Positions 42,921 to 51,569 of a stretch of 64,000 nucleotides of DNA are shown here, one piece after another. A program made the position numbers and the translations under genes. Each line of letters starts with the position of its first letter. Within the stretch, counting starts at the first letter, position 1. Under the pieces are notes generated by a model. The model did not search any database, had not been told where the DNA came from, and saw nothing but the letters and a program-made list of their open reading frames with translations. The DNA comes from Streptomyces sp. NRRL F-5727 (GTDB lineage: Bacteria; Actinomycetota; Actinomycetes; Streptomycetales; Streptomycetaceae): positions 124,001 through 188,000 of the forward strand of contig NZ_JOGX01000005.1 in the NCBI RefSeq assembly GCF_000719555.1. The letters run 5' to 3'.

Positions 42921-43688
42921 TTACGCGGTGCCGCCGGCGACCGTGAGGCCGCCGTCGACGGTGAGGACGTGGCCGGTGACCCAGGAGGCGTCCTCCGAGG
43001 CCAGGTACGCCACGGCGGAGGCGATGTCGGAGGGCACGCCCAGGCGCCGCAGGGGGTAGTCGGCGGCCACCTCGGCTTCCCTGCCCTCGTACAGGGCTTC
43101 GGCGAACCGCGTCTTGACGACGGCGGGGGCCACGGCGTTGACGCGGACCTCCGGGCCGAGCTCGACGGCCAGGGTCCTGGTCAGGTGGGAGACGGCGGCC
43201 TTGCTGACTCCGTAGAGGCCGATGCCGGGTGACGGGGTGTCGCCGGTGACGGAGGAGAGGTTCACGACGGTGCCGCCGCGCTCGGTGAAACCGAGCTTCG
43301 GATGGGCCACGGCGTCCTGCACCCAGGCGAGGGGGGCCAGGACGTTGACCTCCAGCACCTTGCGGGCGACGTCGAGGTCCAGGCCGACGACGGGGCCGTA
43401 GGCCGGGTTGATGCCCGCGTTGTTCACGAGGACGTCGAGCCCGCCGAACTCGCGCGCGACGGTGTCGAAGACCTCGCGGCGGTGCTCGGGATCGTCCGCC
43501 CTGCCGGCGACGGTGACGACACTGCCCGGGGGAAGGGTGGCGGCGGCCTCTTCGAGGGGGCCGGCCTTGCGCGCGGTCAGGCACACGCGCGCTCCTTCGG
43601 CGACGAGGCGTTCGGCGACGGCGAGGCCGATGCCCCGGCTCGCTCCGGTGATGACGGCGGTGCGTCCGGAGAAACGATTCTGACTCAT
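42921..43688 (-). CDS. Short-chain dehydrogenase/reductase
   Basis: 255 residues with TGASRGIG cofactor loop, NNAG, catalytic Ser in NLSSVTG and YGVSK (Tyr, Lys). Oxidises a hydroxyl such as 3-hydroxyacyl-CoA. Lies three bases from the stop side of the ligase gene upstream, within the same run. Confidence 0.92.
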   Translation of the reverse strand: MSQNRFSGRTAVITGASRGIGLAVAERLVAEGARVCLTARKAGPLEEAAATLPPGSVVTVAGRADDPEHRREVFDTVAREFGGLDVLVNNAGINPAYGPVVGLDLDVARKVLEVNVLAPLAWVQDAVAHPKLGFTERGGTVVNLSSVTGDTPSPGIGLYGVSKAAVSHLTRTLAVELGPEVRVNAVAPAVVKTRFAEALYEGREAEVAADYPLRRLGVPSDIASAVAYLASEDASWVTGHVLTVDGGLTVAGGTA

Positions 43689-43691
43689 GGA

Positions 43692-45362
43692 TCAGTCCTT
43701 CGAAGGGGATACCGCTCCGGCGTCGCGGAGCTCGGCGCGGCGGATCTTGCCGCTCTGCGTCTTGGGCAGGTCGGAGAGGAAACGGATCGCCCGCGGGCAC
43801 TTGTAGGCCGCCAGCCGCTCACGCGTGAACGCGATCAGCTCGTCCGCCGTGGCGTTCAGACCCGCCTTGAGCGAGACGTAGGCGACGACGGTCTCGCCGC
43901 GGTAGGCGTCCGGCTGCCCGACGACCGCGGCCTCCAGGACCGACGGATGCTCGTACAGGGCGTCCTCGACCTCGCGCGGCCAGACCTTGTACCCGGACAC
44001 GTTGATCTGGTCCTTGAGCCGGTCCACCAGGTAGACCCAGCCCTGCTCGTCGATGACGGCGACGTCGCCGGTACGCAGCCGGCCCTGCGGCATCGTCCGG
44101 CGGGTGGCCTCGGGCTTGTCCCAGTACCCGGGCACCACCTGCGGTCCGCTCAGCTCCAGCTCACCCTGCTGACCGGGGGGCACCGGATCGCCGTGCAGGT
44201 CGACGACGCGGGCGGTGAGACGCGGCAGCGGCTTGCCGATCGACAGGGTCCCGCTCGGCAGATGCACCGGTGCCCGCTCACCCGGCGGCACGGCGATGAC
44301 GGCGGACGTCGTCTCGGTCATCCCGTAGCCGTTGTGGAGGTAGACGCCGAACCGCTCCCGGAACCGCTCGACGGTCGCCGGCGGGATCGGCGCGCCCCCG
44401 GAGTACAGGGCCTTCACCGACGCGAAGTGCTCCGGCCCGGCCTGCGGCAGCTGGAAGATCGCGTTGTACGCGGTGATGGAGCCGATCGTGTAGGTCACCC
44501 CGTACTCGGCGAAGGCCTCCAGGGCGACCTCGGGGTGGAACCGGCCCGCCAGGACGAGCGTGGTGTCGGTGAGCAGGGAGATCGTCGCGTTGACCACCGC
44601 CCCGGTGATGTGGAACAGCGGGGCCATGGCGAAGACGACGTCCCCGTCGCCCACGCCCATCCACGACGCGCAGGTCGTCACCACGCTCAGGACGTTGCCG
44701 TGGGTGTTCATGGCGCCCTTCGGCGGCCCCGTCGTTCCTGACGTGTAGGTCAGGAACGCGACATCGTCACGCGTCAGTTCCACGGGCGAGGGGCCGCGGC
44801 CCTCGAACTCGCGGATCAGGGCCCCCAGATCGCCGTCCGGCGCGGGTGCCAGGCGTTCCGTCGTCGCGAAGACCCGCGGATCGTTCCGCGACTGGTAGTC
44901 CAGGGCCGACGTGCTGATCAGCCACCGCACCGAGCTCCCCGCGAGCGTGCCGAGCGTCTCGTGGACGTCCTCGTCCGCGCAGACGACGCCGACCGCCCCG
45001 GAGTCCTCGATGATCCGGCGGAGTTCCCGGCCCCGGTACATCGGGTTGAGTCCCAGCGCCGTGGCCCCCAGCTTCCACAGCGCCAGCAGCACCAGCGCGT
45101 ACTGCGGAACGTTCTGCAGGTACACCCCGACGCGGTCGCCCCGGCCGGTCCCGCGGGCCTCGAACGCGGCGGCCAGGGCGTCCGACGCCGCGTCCACCTC
45201 CCGGGCCGACAGGGCACCGTCGAAGAAGCGGAGCGCGGTGCCCTCCGGGTTCCTCGCCACACGTGCCTTCCAGGCGGCCACGAGCGAGCCGGGTGCCGTG
45301 TCCGGCCCCGTACCGGCCCCGCCGGGGAACGCGTCCCACCGGCGGCCCTCATCCACTGTCAT
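43692..45362 (-). CDS. AMP-binding acyl-CoA ligase 1
   Basis: 556 residues. AMP-binding signature TYTSGTTGPPKGAMNTHG, then GYGMTETTSAV and the C-terminal RTGDVAVIDEQGW, WPREVEDAL and KTQSGKIRRAEL (catalytic Lys). Activates a carboxylic acid to its CoA thioester via an adenylate. One of two ligases in this operon, indicating two acid intermediates or two specificities. 42 bases separate it from the other. Confidence 0.92.
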   Translation of the reverse strand: MTVDEGRRWDAFPGGAGTGPDTAPGSLVAAWKARVARNPEGTALRFFDGALSAREVDAASDALAAAFEARGTGRGDRVGVYLQNVPQYALVLLALWKLGATALGLNPMYRGRELRRIIEDSGAVGVVCADEDVHETLGTLAGSSVRWLISTSALDYQSRNDPRVFATTERLAPAPDGDLGALIREFEGRGPSPVELTRDDVAFLTYTSGTTGPPKGAMNTHGNVLSVVTTCASWMGVGDGDVVFAMAPLFHITGAVVNATISLLTDTTLVLAGRFHPEVALEAFAEYGVTYTIGSITAYNAIFQLPQAGPEHFASVKALYSGGAPIPPATVERFRERFGVYLHNGYGMTETTSAVIAVPPGERAPVHLPSGTLSIGKPLPRLTARVVDLHGDPVPPGQQGELELSGPQVVPGYWDKPEATRRTMPQGRLRTGDVAVIDEQGWVYLVDRLKDQINVSGYKVWPREVEDALYEHPSVLEAAVVGQPDAYRGETVVAYVSLKAGLNATADELIAFTRERLAAYKCPRAIRFLSDLPKTQSGKIRRAELRDAGAVSPSKD

Positions 45363-45404
45363 CTGCCGTCCTTCCCACCCGTGTCCGTGCGCTCGGCGCG
45401 CCGG

Positions 45405-46961
45405 TCACGTGAGTTCGCGCTTGAGGATCTTTCCGGTGGACGTCATCGGCAGCGTCCGCACGACTTCGACGATGCGCGGGTACTTGTAGGCGGCCATCTG
45501 CTCCTTGCCCCAGGCGACCAGCTCGTCGGGGCGGGCCTCGGCGCCACGCTCGAGGATCACGAACGCCTTGATCTCCTCGCCGTGACTGTCGTGCGGCACG
45601 CCGACGACCGCGGCCAGGCTGATCGCCGGGTGCGTCATCAGGACCTCCTCGATCTCGCGCGGGTACACGTTGAAGCCACCGCGGATGATCAGGTCCTTCG
45701 CCCGGTCGACGATGTAGTAGAAGCCGTCCTTGTCCCTGCGGGCCAGGTCGCCGGTGCGGAACCAGCCGTCCCGGACGGCTTCGGCGGTGGCCTCGGGGCG
45801 GCCGTGGTAGCCCTTCATCACGTTGTGGCCCCTGACCGCGATCTCGCCGACGGCGCTGCCCGTGCCGTCGTCCTCGACCTCCGACCAGTCCGCGTCGACG
45901 AGCTTGACCTCGACGCCCCAGATCGGCACGCCGATCGACCCGGGGCGGGGCTCCCGCGCCGGATCGCTGAAGGTCACCACCGGCGAGGTCTCGGAGAGGC
46001 CGTAGCCCTCCAGGACCTGGACGCCCAGTCGCTCCCTGACCTGCTTGACGAGTTCCGCGGGGAGCGCGGCGCCGCCGGAGACGCCGACGCGCAGGTTCCG
46101 CGCGATCCTCTCGACGTCGACGTCCTCGGTGAGCGTCTGCAACAGGCCCCACCACATGGTGGGGACACCCGCGAAGACGGTGATGTCCTCCCGCTGCATC
46201 AGGGACACCGCCTGCCGGGCGTCGAACCGCGGCAGCAGCACCAGCGTGCTCGCCGTGGAGAAGCCGGCGTTCAACTGCACGGTCGCGCCGAAGGAGTGGA
46301 ACAGCGGCAGCACGACCAGATGGGTGTCCAGCGCCGGCCGGTTCTCCAACAGCTGGTTGACCGCCAGGGCGTTGAGCGTCAGGTTGGCGTGGCTGAGTTC
46401 GGCGCCCTTCGCCTGCCCCGTCGTACCGCTCGTGTAGAGCAGCACGGCCGGGTCGTCCCCCGACGTCCCGATGCTGTCGAACGTCGCCGCGGTGCCCCGC
46501 AGCGCGGCGCCCAGGGTCTCGACGCCCTCGATCCGGCTCTCCGCCGCGGGATCGGCGGTGATGAGGAAGAAGTGCTCGCAGGCCGGGGTCTCGCTGAACC
46601 CGGCGTGCCCCTCCGCCCCCATCGGCAGGCCCTCGCCGCCCTCGAAGCAGAAGTACGCCTTCGCCTCCGAGTCGGAGAGGTGGTAGGCGACCTCCCGGCC
46701 CTTGAGCAGGACGTTGAGCGGGACGACGACGGCGCCGGCCTTGAGGATCCCGTAGTAGACGATCGGGAACCAGGGCACGTTCGGACAACTGAGCGCGACC
46801 TTGTCGCCGGGCCATATGCCGCGGTCGACCAGGAGGTTGGCGACCTGGTTGGCGGCGGCGTCGATCTGGGCGTAGGTGAGACGCGTCGTGCCGAGGACGA
46901 CGGCGTCCCGGTCCGGGTGCGTGCGGGCGGAGTCCTCGAGCAGGACCGAGAGGTTCAGCAT
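45405..46961 (-). CDS. AMP-binding acyl-CoA ligase 2
   Basis: 518 residues from ATG 46961. LYTSGTTGQAKGAELSHAN, GYGLSETSPVV, RTGDLARRDKDGF and MTSTGKILKREL are conserved. Closer to long-chain/dicarboxylic-type actinobacterial ligases than to the first. The ribosome site is weak (TTTCGGA) and a longer frame to 47012 exists, but family alignment favours LNLSVLLEDSARTHPDR as the start. Confidence 0.9.
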   Translation of the reverse strand: MLNLSVLLEDSARTHPDRDAVVLGTTRLTYAQIDAAANQVANLLVDRGIWPGDKVALSCPNVPWFPIVYYGILKAGAVVVPLNVLLKGREVAYHLSDSEAKAYFCFEGGEGLPMGAEGHAGFSETPACEHFFLITADPAAESRIEGVETLGAALRGTAATFDSIGTSGDDPAVLLYTSGTTGQAKGAELSHANLTLNALAVNQLLENRPALDTHLVVLPLFHSFGATVQLNAGFSTASTLVLLPRFDARQAVSLMQREDITVFAGVPTMWWGLLQTLTEDVDVERIARNLRVGVSGGAALPAELVKQVRERLGVQVLEGYGLSETSPVVTFSDPAREPRPGSIGVPIWGVEVKLVDADWSEVEDDGTGSAVGEIAVRGHNVMKGYHGRPEATAEAVRDGWFRTGDLARRDKDGFYYIVDRAKDLIIRGGFNVYPREIEEVLMTHPAISLAAVVGVPHDSHGEEIKAFVILERGAEARPDELVAWGKEQMAAYKYPRIVEVVRTLPMTSTGKILKRELT

Positions 46962-47061
46962 GGTGCCATTTCCGAAAGGTGGACCGGGCCAGGCCGCGGA
47001 GGAACAGAACACGCGGCCTGGCTCGGGGCGGGTGGGGGTGACGCGTGGCTCGATGCGGGTG

Positions 47062-48318
47062 TCACAACCTCCGCAGGAGCCGGTCGAGGGCCTCGGCCGT
47101 CGCCTCGACGTCGGCGGTGGTGTGCGCCGTGCTGAGGAAGACCTTGCCGGACGGCATGAAGAGGAAGCCCTGCCGCAGCATCCCTTCGAGGATCACCGCC
47201 CAGAGCCCGCTCGTTCCGTGCAGCCCCGTGGCGCCCCCGGCGGGGACGTACTGGAGGAGCGAGCCGACCCGGTTGAGGCTGCCGAAGTCGGGCGACGAAC
47301 CGAGAACGGCGCCGACGAGGGCTTCGAACTCGGAGGAGATCCCTTCGAGTTGCGCGTGGACCTCGGGGTCGGCCAGGACGCGCATCGTCGCCGCGACGGC
47401 CGCCAGTGCGACCGGGTTGGCGTTGAAGGTTCCGGCGTGCACGACCCCGGACGTCACCTGGTCGATCAGATCGGACCGGCCGACGACGGCGCTCTGGGTG
47501 AAGCCGCCGGCCATCGCCTTCCCGAAGACGGACAGGTCGGGAAGGACTCCGTACTTCTCGGCCGCCCCGCCCCGGGCGATCCGGAACCCGGCGATCACCT
47601 CGTCGAAGACGAGGACGACACCGTGCCGGTCGCAGAGGGTCCGCAGCGTCGACAGGAACTGCGGCGAAGGCGCTTCGACGCCCGCGTTGCTCATCACCGG
47701 GTCGACGAGCACGGCCGCGATGTCGCGCTCGACGGCCTCGCCCAGCAGGCGCTCGGCCAGCTGTACGTCGTTGAAGCGCGCCACGACCAGGTCGTCGAGG
47801 ACGCTGGCCGACTGTCCCGCCCCACCGGGGGTGGCGGGGCGATCGCAGTCGTCCTCGGACATCCCGGCGTACACGGTGTCGTGCCAGCCGTGGTAGCTCT
47901 TCGCGAACTTGAGGACGCGGCGCCGTCCGGTGGCGGCGCGCGCGAGGCGCAGCGCCACCTGCACCGCCTCGGTCCCCGTGTTGCTCCACAGCAGCCGCTC
48001 GCCGTGCGGCACGGCCTCGAGGACCGCTTCCGCCGCGAGGTACTCCAGCGGATGCCCGGTGCCGACGACCTGCATCCTCGTCGCGACCTCGGACACCGCC
48101 GACAGGACGCGCGGGTCACCGTGACCGAGGACGAGCGGCCCCCAGGCCATCACGTAGTCGACGTACCGGTCGCCGTCCAGGTCCCAGACGTGTGCGCCCC
48201 GCGCCTCGCGCACGAAGAGCGGATGGGGTGGCATCGCGGCGCGCAGGCCCGACCCCACACCCCCGCCGACGCTGCGGCGGGCTCGCTCGAAGGCCGAGCG
48301 GGATGATTCCAGGGCCAT
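47062..48318 (-). CDS. Class III aminotransferase (glutamate-1-semialdehyde aminomutase-like)
   Basis: 418 residues. NTGTEAVQVALRLARA, YHGWHD, VFDEVIAGFR and catalytic Lys in SVFGKAMAGG, HAGTFNANPVA: the fold type I class III pattern nearest to HemL-like enzymes, but in a catabolic setting rather than a haem operon. May transfer the amino group of an amino-acid or amine intermediate. 18 bases before the alcohol dehydrogenase gene stop. Confidence 0.88.
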   Translation of the reverse strand: MALESSRSAFERARRSVGGGVGSGLRAAMPPHPLFVREARGAHVWDLDGDRYVDYVMAWGPLVLGHGDPRVLSAVSEVATRMQVVGTGHPLEYLAAEAVLEAVPHGERLLWSNTGTEAVQVALRLARAATGRRRVLKFAKSYHGWHDTVYAGMSEDDCDRPATPGGAGQSASVLDDLVVARFNDVQLAERLLGEAVERDIAAVLVDPVMSNAGVEAPSPQFLSTLRTLCDRHGVVLVFDEVIAGFRIARGGAAEKYGVLPDLSVFGKAMAGGFTQSAVVGRSDLIDQVTSGVVHAGTFNANPVALAAVAATMRVLADPEVHAQLEGISSEFEALVGAVLGSSPDFGSLNRVGSLLQYVPAGGATGLHGTSGLWAVILEGMLRQGFLFMPSGKVFLSTAHTTADVEATAEALDRLLRRL

Positions 48319-48335
48319 GAGATCGCCCCTGCCTT

Positions 48336-49451
48336 TCAGTACGTGATCACCGAGCGGATGCCGATGCCGCGCTTCATCTGGTCGAACGCCTCGTTGACGT
48401 CCTGCAGACCGATCACGCTCGTCACCAGGGAGTCGAGATCGATGCGGTCGTTCATGTAGTGGTCGATCAGCAGCGGGAAGTCGGAAGCGGGCTTGCTGGA
48501 GCCGTAGTTCGAGCCGATGAGCGAGAGCTCCTGATCGGACATGACGAAGGGGTCGATGGAGACCTTCAGGCCGTCCGCCACCTGCCCGGCGACCACCGCC
48601 GTGCCGCCCCGGGCCAGGACCTCGTAGGCCGCCTCGATGGTGCGGGGCAGCCCGATGGCCTCGATGGCGATCTCCACACCGCGTCCGTCGGTGAGCTGCC
48701 GCACCCGGTCCGCGAAGTCCTCGCGGCCGTTGTTGATCAGGTCGGTCGCACCGAAGATGCGCGCCTGCTCCAGCTTCTCGTCGGAGATGTCCGCGGCGAT
48801 GATCCTCCGCGCGCCGGCGAGCCGGGCCCCCTGGATCGCGTTCAGGCCGACGCCGCCGCAGCCGAGGACCAGCACGGTGTCGCTCGGCCGCACGCCGGCG
48901 GTGTTGACGGCCGCGCCGACACCGGTCGTGACGGCGCACCCGACCAGAGCCGCCTGCGGGAACGGGGCGTCGTCCCGGACGGCGATCGCACCCGACTCGG
49001 GCACCAGGGCGTACTCGCCGAACGTTCCGAGGCCCGCGAAGCTGAGGACGTCGTCCCCGCCGGCGGACGTGATCCGGGACCGGCCGTCGAACGACAGGTG
49101 GTTCGCCGAGTGCTCGCTCACCATGTCGCAGAGGACGGGCCTGCCGCTGATGCAGTAGCGGCAGCGGCGACACGAGGGCGTCCAGGACAGCACGACGTGG
49201 TCGCCCTTCTTCAGCGTCGTGACGCCCTCGCCGACGCTCTCGACGATCCCGGCTCCCTCATGGCCGAGGATCATCGGCGTAGGAACCTGCCATTCGCCCA
49301 GGAGGACGTGGAGGTCGCTGTGGCACACCCCGCTCGCCTGAAGCCGCACGAGCACCTCGCCGGGCGGAGGCGTCGAGGGGAGCGTCACCCGCTCGATGGT
49401 CAGCGGTTCGTTCGGCGTCCTGAAGACGGCGGCGTCGAACTCGATCGTCAT
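48336..49451 (-). CDS. Zinc alcohol dehydrogenase (class III-like MDR)
   Basis: 371 residues. GVCHSDLHVLLGEW and GHEGAGIVESVGEGV (catalytic zinc), structural zinc CRRCRYCISGRPVLC, Rossmann VLGCGGVGLNAIQGA. Converts an alcohol to an aldehyde, for example a hydroxy acid to an oxo acid, with NAD. Good AAGGAAG site. The aldehyde dehydrogenase gene lies 29 bases upstream, so the two enzymes likely act in sequence. Confidence 0.92.
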   Translation of the reverse strand: MTIEFDAAVFRTPNEPLTIERVTLPSTPPPGEVLVRLQASGVCHSDLHVLLGEWQVPTPMILGHEGAGIVESVGEGVTTLKKGDHVVLSWTPSCRRCRYCISGRPVLCDMVSEHSANHLSFDGRSRITSAGGDDVLSFAGLGTFGEYALVPESGAIAVRDDAPFPQAALVGCAVTTGVGAAVNTAGVRPSDTVLVLGCGGVGLNAIQGARLAGARRIIAADISDEKLEQARIFGATDLINNGREDFADRVRQLTDGRGVEIAIEAIGLPRTIEAAYEVLARGGTAVVAGQVADGLKVSIDPFVMSDQELSLIGSNYGSSKPASDFPLLIDHYMNDRIDLDSLVTSVIGLQDVNEAFDQMKRGIGIRSVITY

Positions 49452-49479
49452 GAAAGTCTTCCTTCCGTGTGGGGGGCGG

Positions 49480-50838
49480 TCACGTCCGAGCGGTACGGAT
49501 GAGCTTCTTGTTGGCGAACTCGTCGATGCCCGCCCGTCCCAGCTCGCGGCCGAAACCGGACAACTTGACGCCACCGAAGGGCAGTTCCGCGCCATCGAGG
49601 CCGACGCCGTTGATGAAGACCATGCCGGCCTCGATCCGGTCGGCGACCCGCAGCGCCTGCTCGGCGTCCGTCGTGAACACGTAGGAGCCCAGCCCGTACG
49701 GGGTGTCGTTCGCCAGCTCGACGGCCTCGTCCTCGGAACCGACCCGGTAGACGGTCGCGACCGGGCCGAAGAGCTCCTCGGTGGCCGACGGCGACGCCGG
49801 GGAGAGGCCCGTCAGCACGCCGGGCGGGAAGTACGCCCCCTCGCGCTGCCGTGCGGAGACGAAGGTCGCCCCCTCGGCGACGGCGCGCCCGACCTGCTCC
49901 TCGACGTACTCGGCGGCGGCGACCGAGGAGAGCGGCGCCAGTCCGTCGGTCAGCGCGAGCACCTTCTCGGTGAACCTGTCGAGGAAGGCGTCGTAGACGT
50001 CATCGGCGACGATGAAGCGCTTCCCGGCGTTGCACGCCTGCCCGGCGTTCTCGAACCGCGCCTCGACCGCCGCCTGGACCGTGGCGTCGAGGTCGTCGGT
50101 CGACAGCACGATGAACGGGTCCGAGCCGCCCAGTTCGAGCACCACCTTCTTGAGGCTGCGCCCGGCCTTCTCGGCGACCTCCGCGCCGGCCCGCTCCGAA
50201 CCGGTGAAGGAGACGCCCTGCACGCGGGGGTCGGCGATGGCGCGGCCGATCTGCTCGCCGGTGGCGTGGACGTTGACGTAGCAGCCCTGGGGGAGGCCCG
50301 CGTCCGTGAACAGCTGCTGGAGGGCCGCGGACGACTCCGGACACTGCGACGCGTGCTTGAGCACGATGGTGTTGCCCAGCGCGAGGTTGGGCGCGGCGAA
50401 CCGGGCCACCTGGTAGTACGGGTAGTTCCAGGGCATGATTCCAAGGAGCACGCCGACCGGCTGGCGGCGGACGAAGGCGGTGCCCTCTCCCTCCAGGAGC
50501 TCGATCGGTTCGTCGGTGAGGAACCTCTCCGCGTTCTCGGCGTAGTACCGGTAGATCGAGGCGCTGAACTCGACCTCCCCGACGGCCTCCTCCACCGGCT
50601 TGCCCATCTCCCGGTGGATGATCTCGGCGAGCTGCCGGCTGCGCTCGTCGTGGAGGGTGGCGACGGTGTGCAACAGCCGGGCGCGCTGTGCCACGGAGGT
50701 CTGCCTCGACCAGTGCGCGTAGGCCCCCGCCGCCGCGTCGAGCGCCGCGTCTACGGTCTCGTCCGTCGCGGTGGGGTACTCCTTGACCAGCTTGCCGGTG
50801 GCGGGGTCCACCACCGCGTACACGTGCCGCTTCGCCAT
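49480..50838 (-). CDS. Aldehyde dehydrogenase (succinate-semialdehyde type)
   Basis: 452 residues. Active Glu in LELGGSDPFIVL, nucleophile Cys in NAGQACNAGKR, and FTGSERAG. The shape (short N-terminus, PWNYPYYQVARFAAPN) is that of GabD1-type semialdehyde dehydrogenases. Oxidises an omega-oxo acid to the dicarboxylate. AAGGAG precedes the ATG. Confidence 0.92.
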   Translation of the reverse strand: MAKRHVYAVVDPATGKLVKEYPTATDETVDAALDAAAGAYAHWSRQTSVAQRARLLHTVATLHDERSRQLAEIIHREMGKPVEEAVGEVEFSASIYRYYAENAERFLTDEPIELLEGEGTAFVRRQPVGVLLGIMPWNYPYYQVARFAAPNLALGNTIVLKHASQCPESSAALQQLFTDAGLPQGCYVNVHATGEQIGRAIADPRVQGVSFTGSERAGAEVAEKAGRSLKKVVLELGGSDPFIVLSTDDLDATVQAAVEARFENAGQACNAGKRFIVADDVYDAFLDRFTEKVLALTDGLAPLSSVAAAEYVEEQVGRAVAEGATFVSARQREGAYFPPGVLTGLSPASPSATEELFGPVATVYRVGSEDEAVELANDTPYGLGSYVFTTDAEQALRVADRIEAGMVFINGVGLDGAELPFGGVKLSGFGRELGRAGIDEFANKKLIRTART

Positions 50839-50864
50839 GCTGACTCCTTCGTCGTGATTCGGGT

Positions 50865-51569
50865 TCATGCGGGGGCCCCGGCCGTGCGGGCCGGGTACGG
50901 GTCCAGAGCCGCGTCGCGGTCGTACAGCGCGCGGTAGGCGCGGAAGTAGACGAATCCCTGGGTGCCCCAGGTCGCCAGCGCGGCGGTGTAGAAGATCGTG
51001 CGGTTCGCGTCGTCGAACGGCAGGGGGAAGAAGTCGTACGTGATCGCGATGGTGGTCCCGGCGGCCGTGACCAGTCCGGTCCAGACCGCCGGCCACCGCG
51101 CGCCCGCGCTCCAGAGCCGTTTGACGAAGTAGCAGAGGAACGCGGCCGTGAGGAGGTTGACGACGACGTAGAACACGGAGACCCAGAACGCACCGCGGTC
51201 GGTGTCGAGATCCGCGCCGTGGAAGGGGCGGAGGAACAGGGCGGCCACGATCGCGACCCCGAACACGGCGACGTCGACGCCGCGGCTCGGCTTGTAGCGA
51301 TGGGTGACCTTCATCAGGCCCAGGACCAGGATGAGCGTGATGCCGACCGACCTGGAGAACGCGTCGAAGAAGTACGCCAGGTCGTACAGGACGCTGTCGC
51401 TCTCGGCCCCGAGCAGCGACCAGAGCAGGAAGTTGGTGCCCGACGTGGCGACGACCATCCATTCGAGGCCCAGGAGGTAGTTGCCGTAGCGGCGGATGAA
51501 CTTCCAGCCGTAGAAGTAACCGGCGAAGATCATCCACAGGTCGGCCAGCAGGAACAGCGTCTCCTTCAT
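50865..51569 (-). CDS. Uncharacterised 6-7 helix membrane protein
   Basis: 234 residues with hydrophobic segments at about 3-22, 33-55, 68-90, 98-115, 127-150, 162-183 and 190-210, a polar C-terminus, and the start KETLFLLADLWMIFAGYFYG. It does not match any transporter family I can name. It overlaps the amine oxidase stop by four bases (ATGA) and precedes the aldehyde dehydrogenase, so it is fully embedded in the operon. It may be a sensor, a lipid enzyme or a small carrier; unknown. Confidence 0.75.
   Translation of the reverse strand: MKETLFLLADLWMIFAGYFYGWKFIRRYGNYLLGLEWMVVATSGTNFLLWSLLGAESDSVLYDLAYFFDAFSRSVGITLILVLGLMKVTHRYKPSRGVDVAVFGVAIVAALFLRPFHGADLDTDRGAFWVSVFYVVVNLLTAAFLCYFVKRLWSAGARWPAVWTGLVTAAGTTIAITYDFFPLPFDDANRTIFYTAALATWGTQGFVYFRAYRALYDRDAALDPYPARTAGAPA

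Noticed and set aside
47062..48318. hemL (glutamate-1-semialdehyde aminomutase) for haem synthesis
   Set aside because: Class III motifs fit, but the setting is a catabolic operon and it lacks other haem genes; the call is left at family level.
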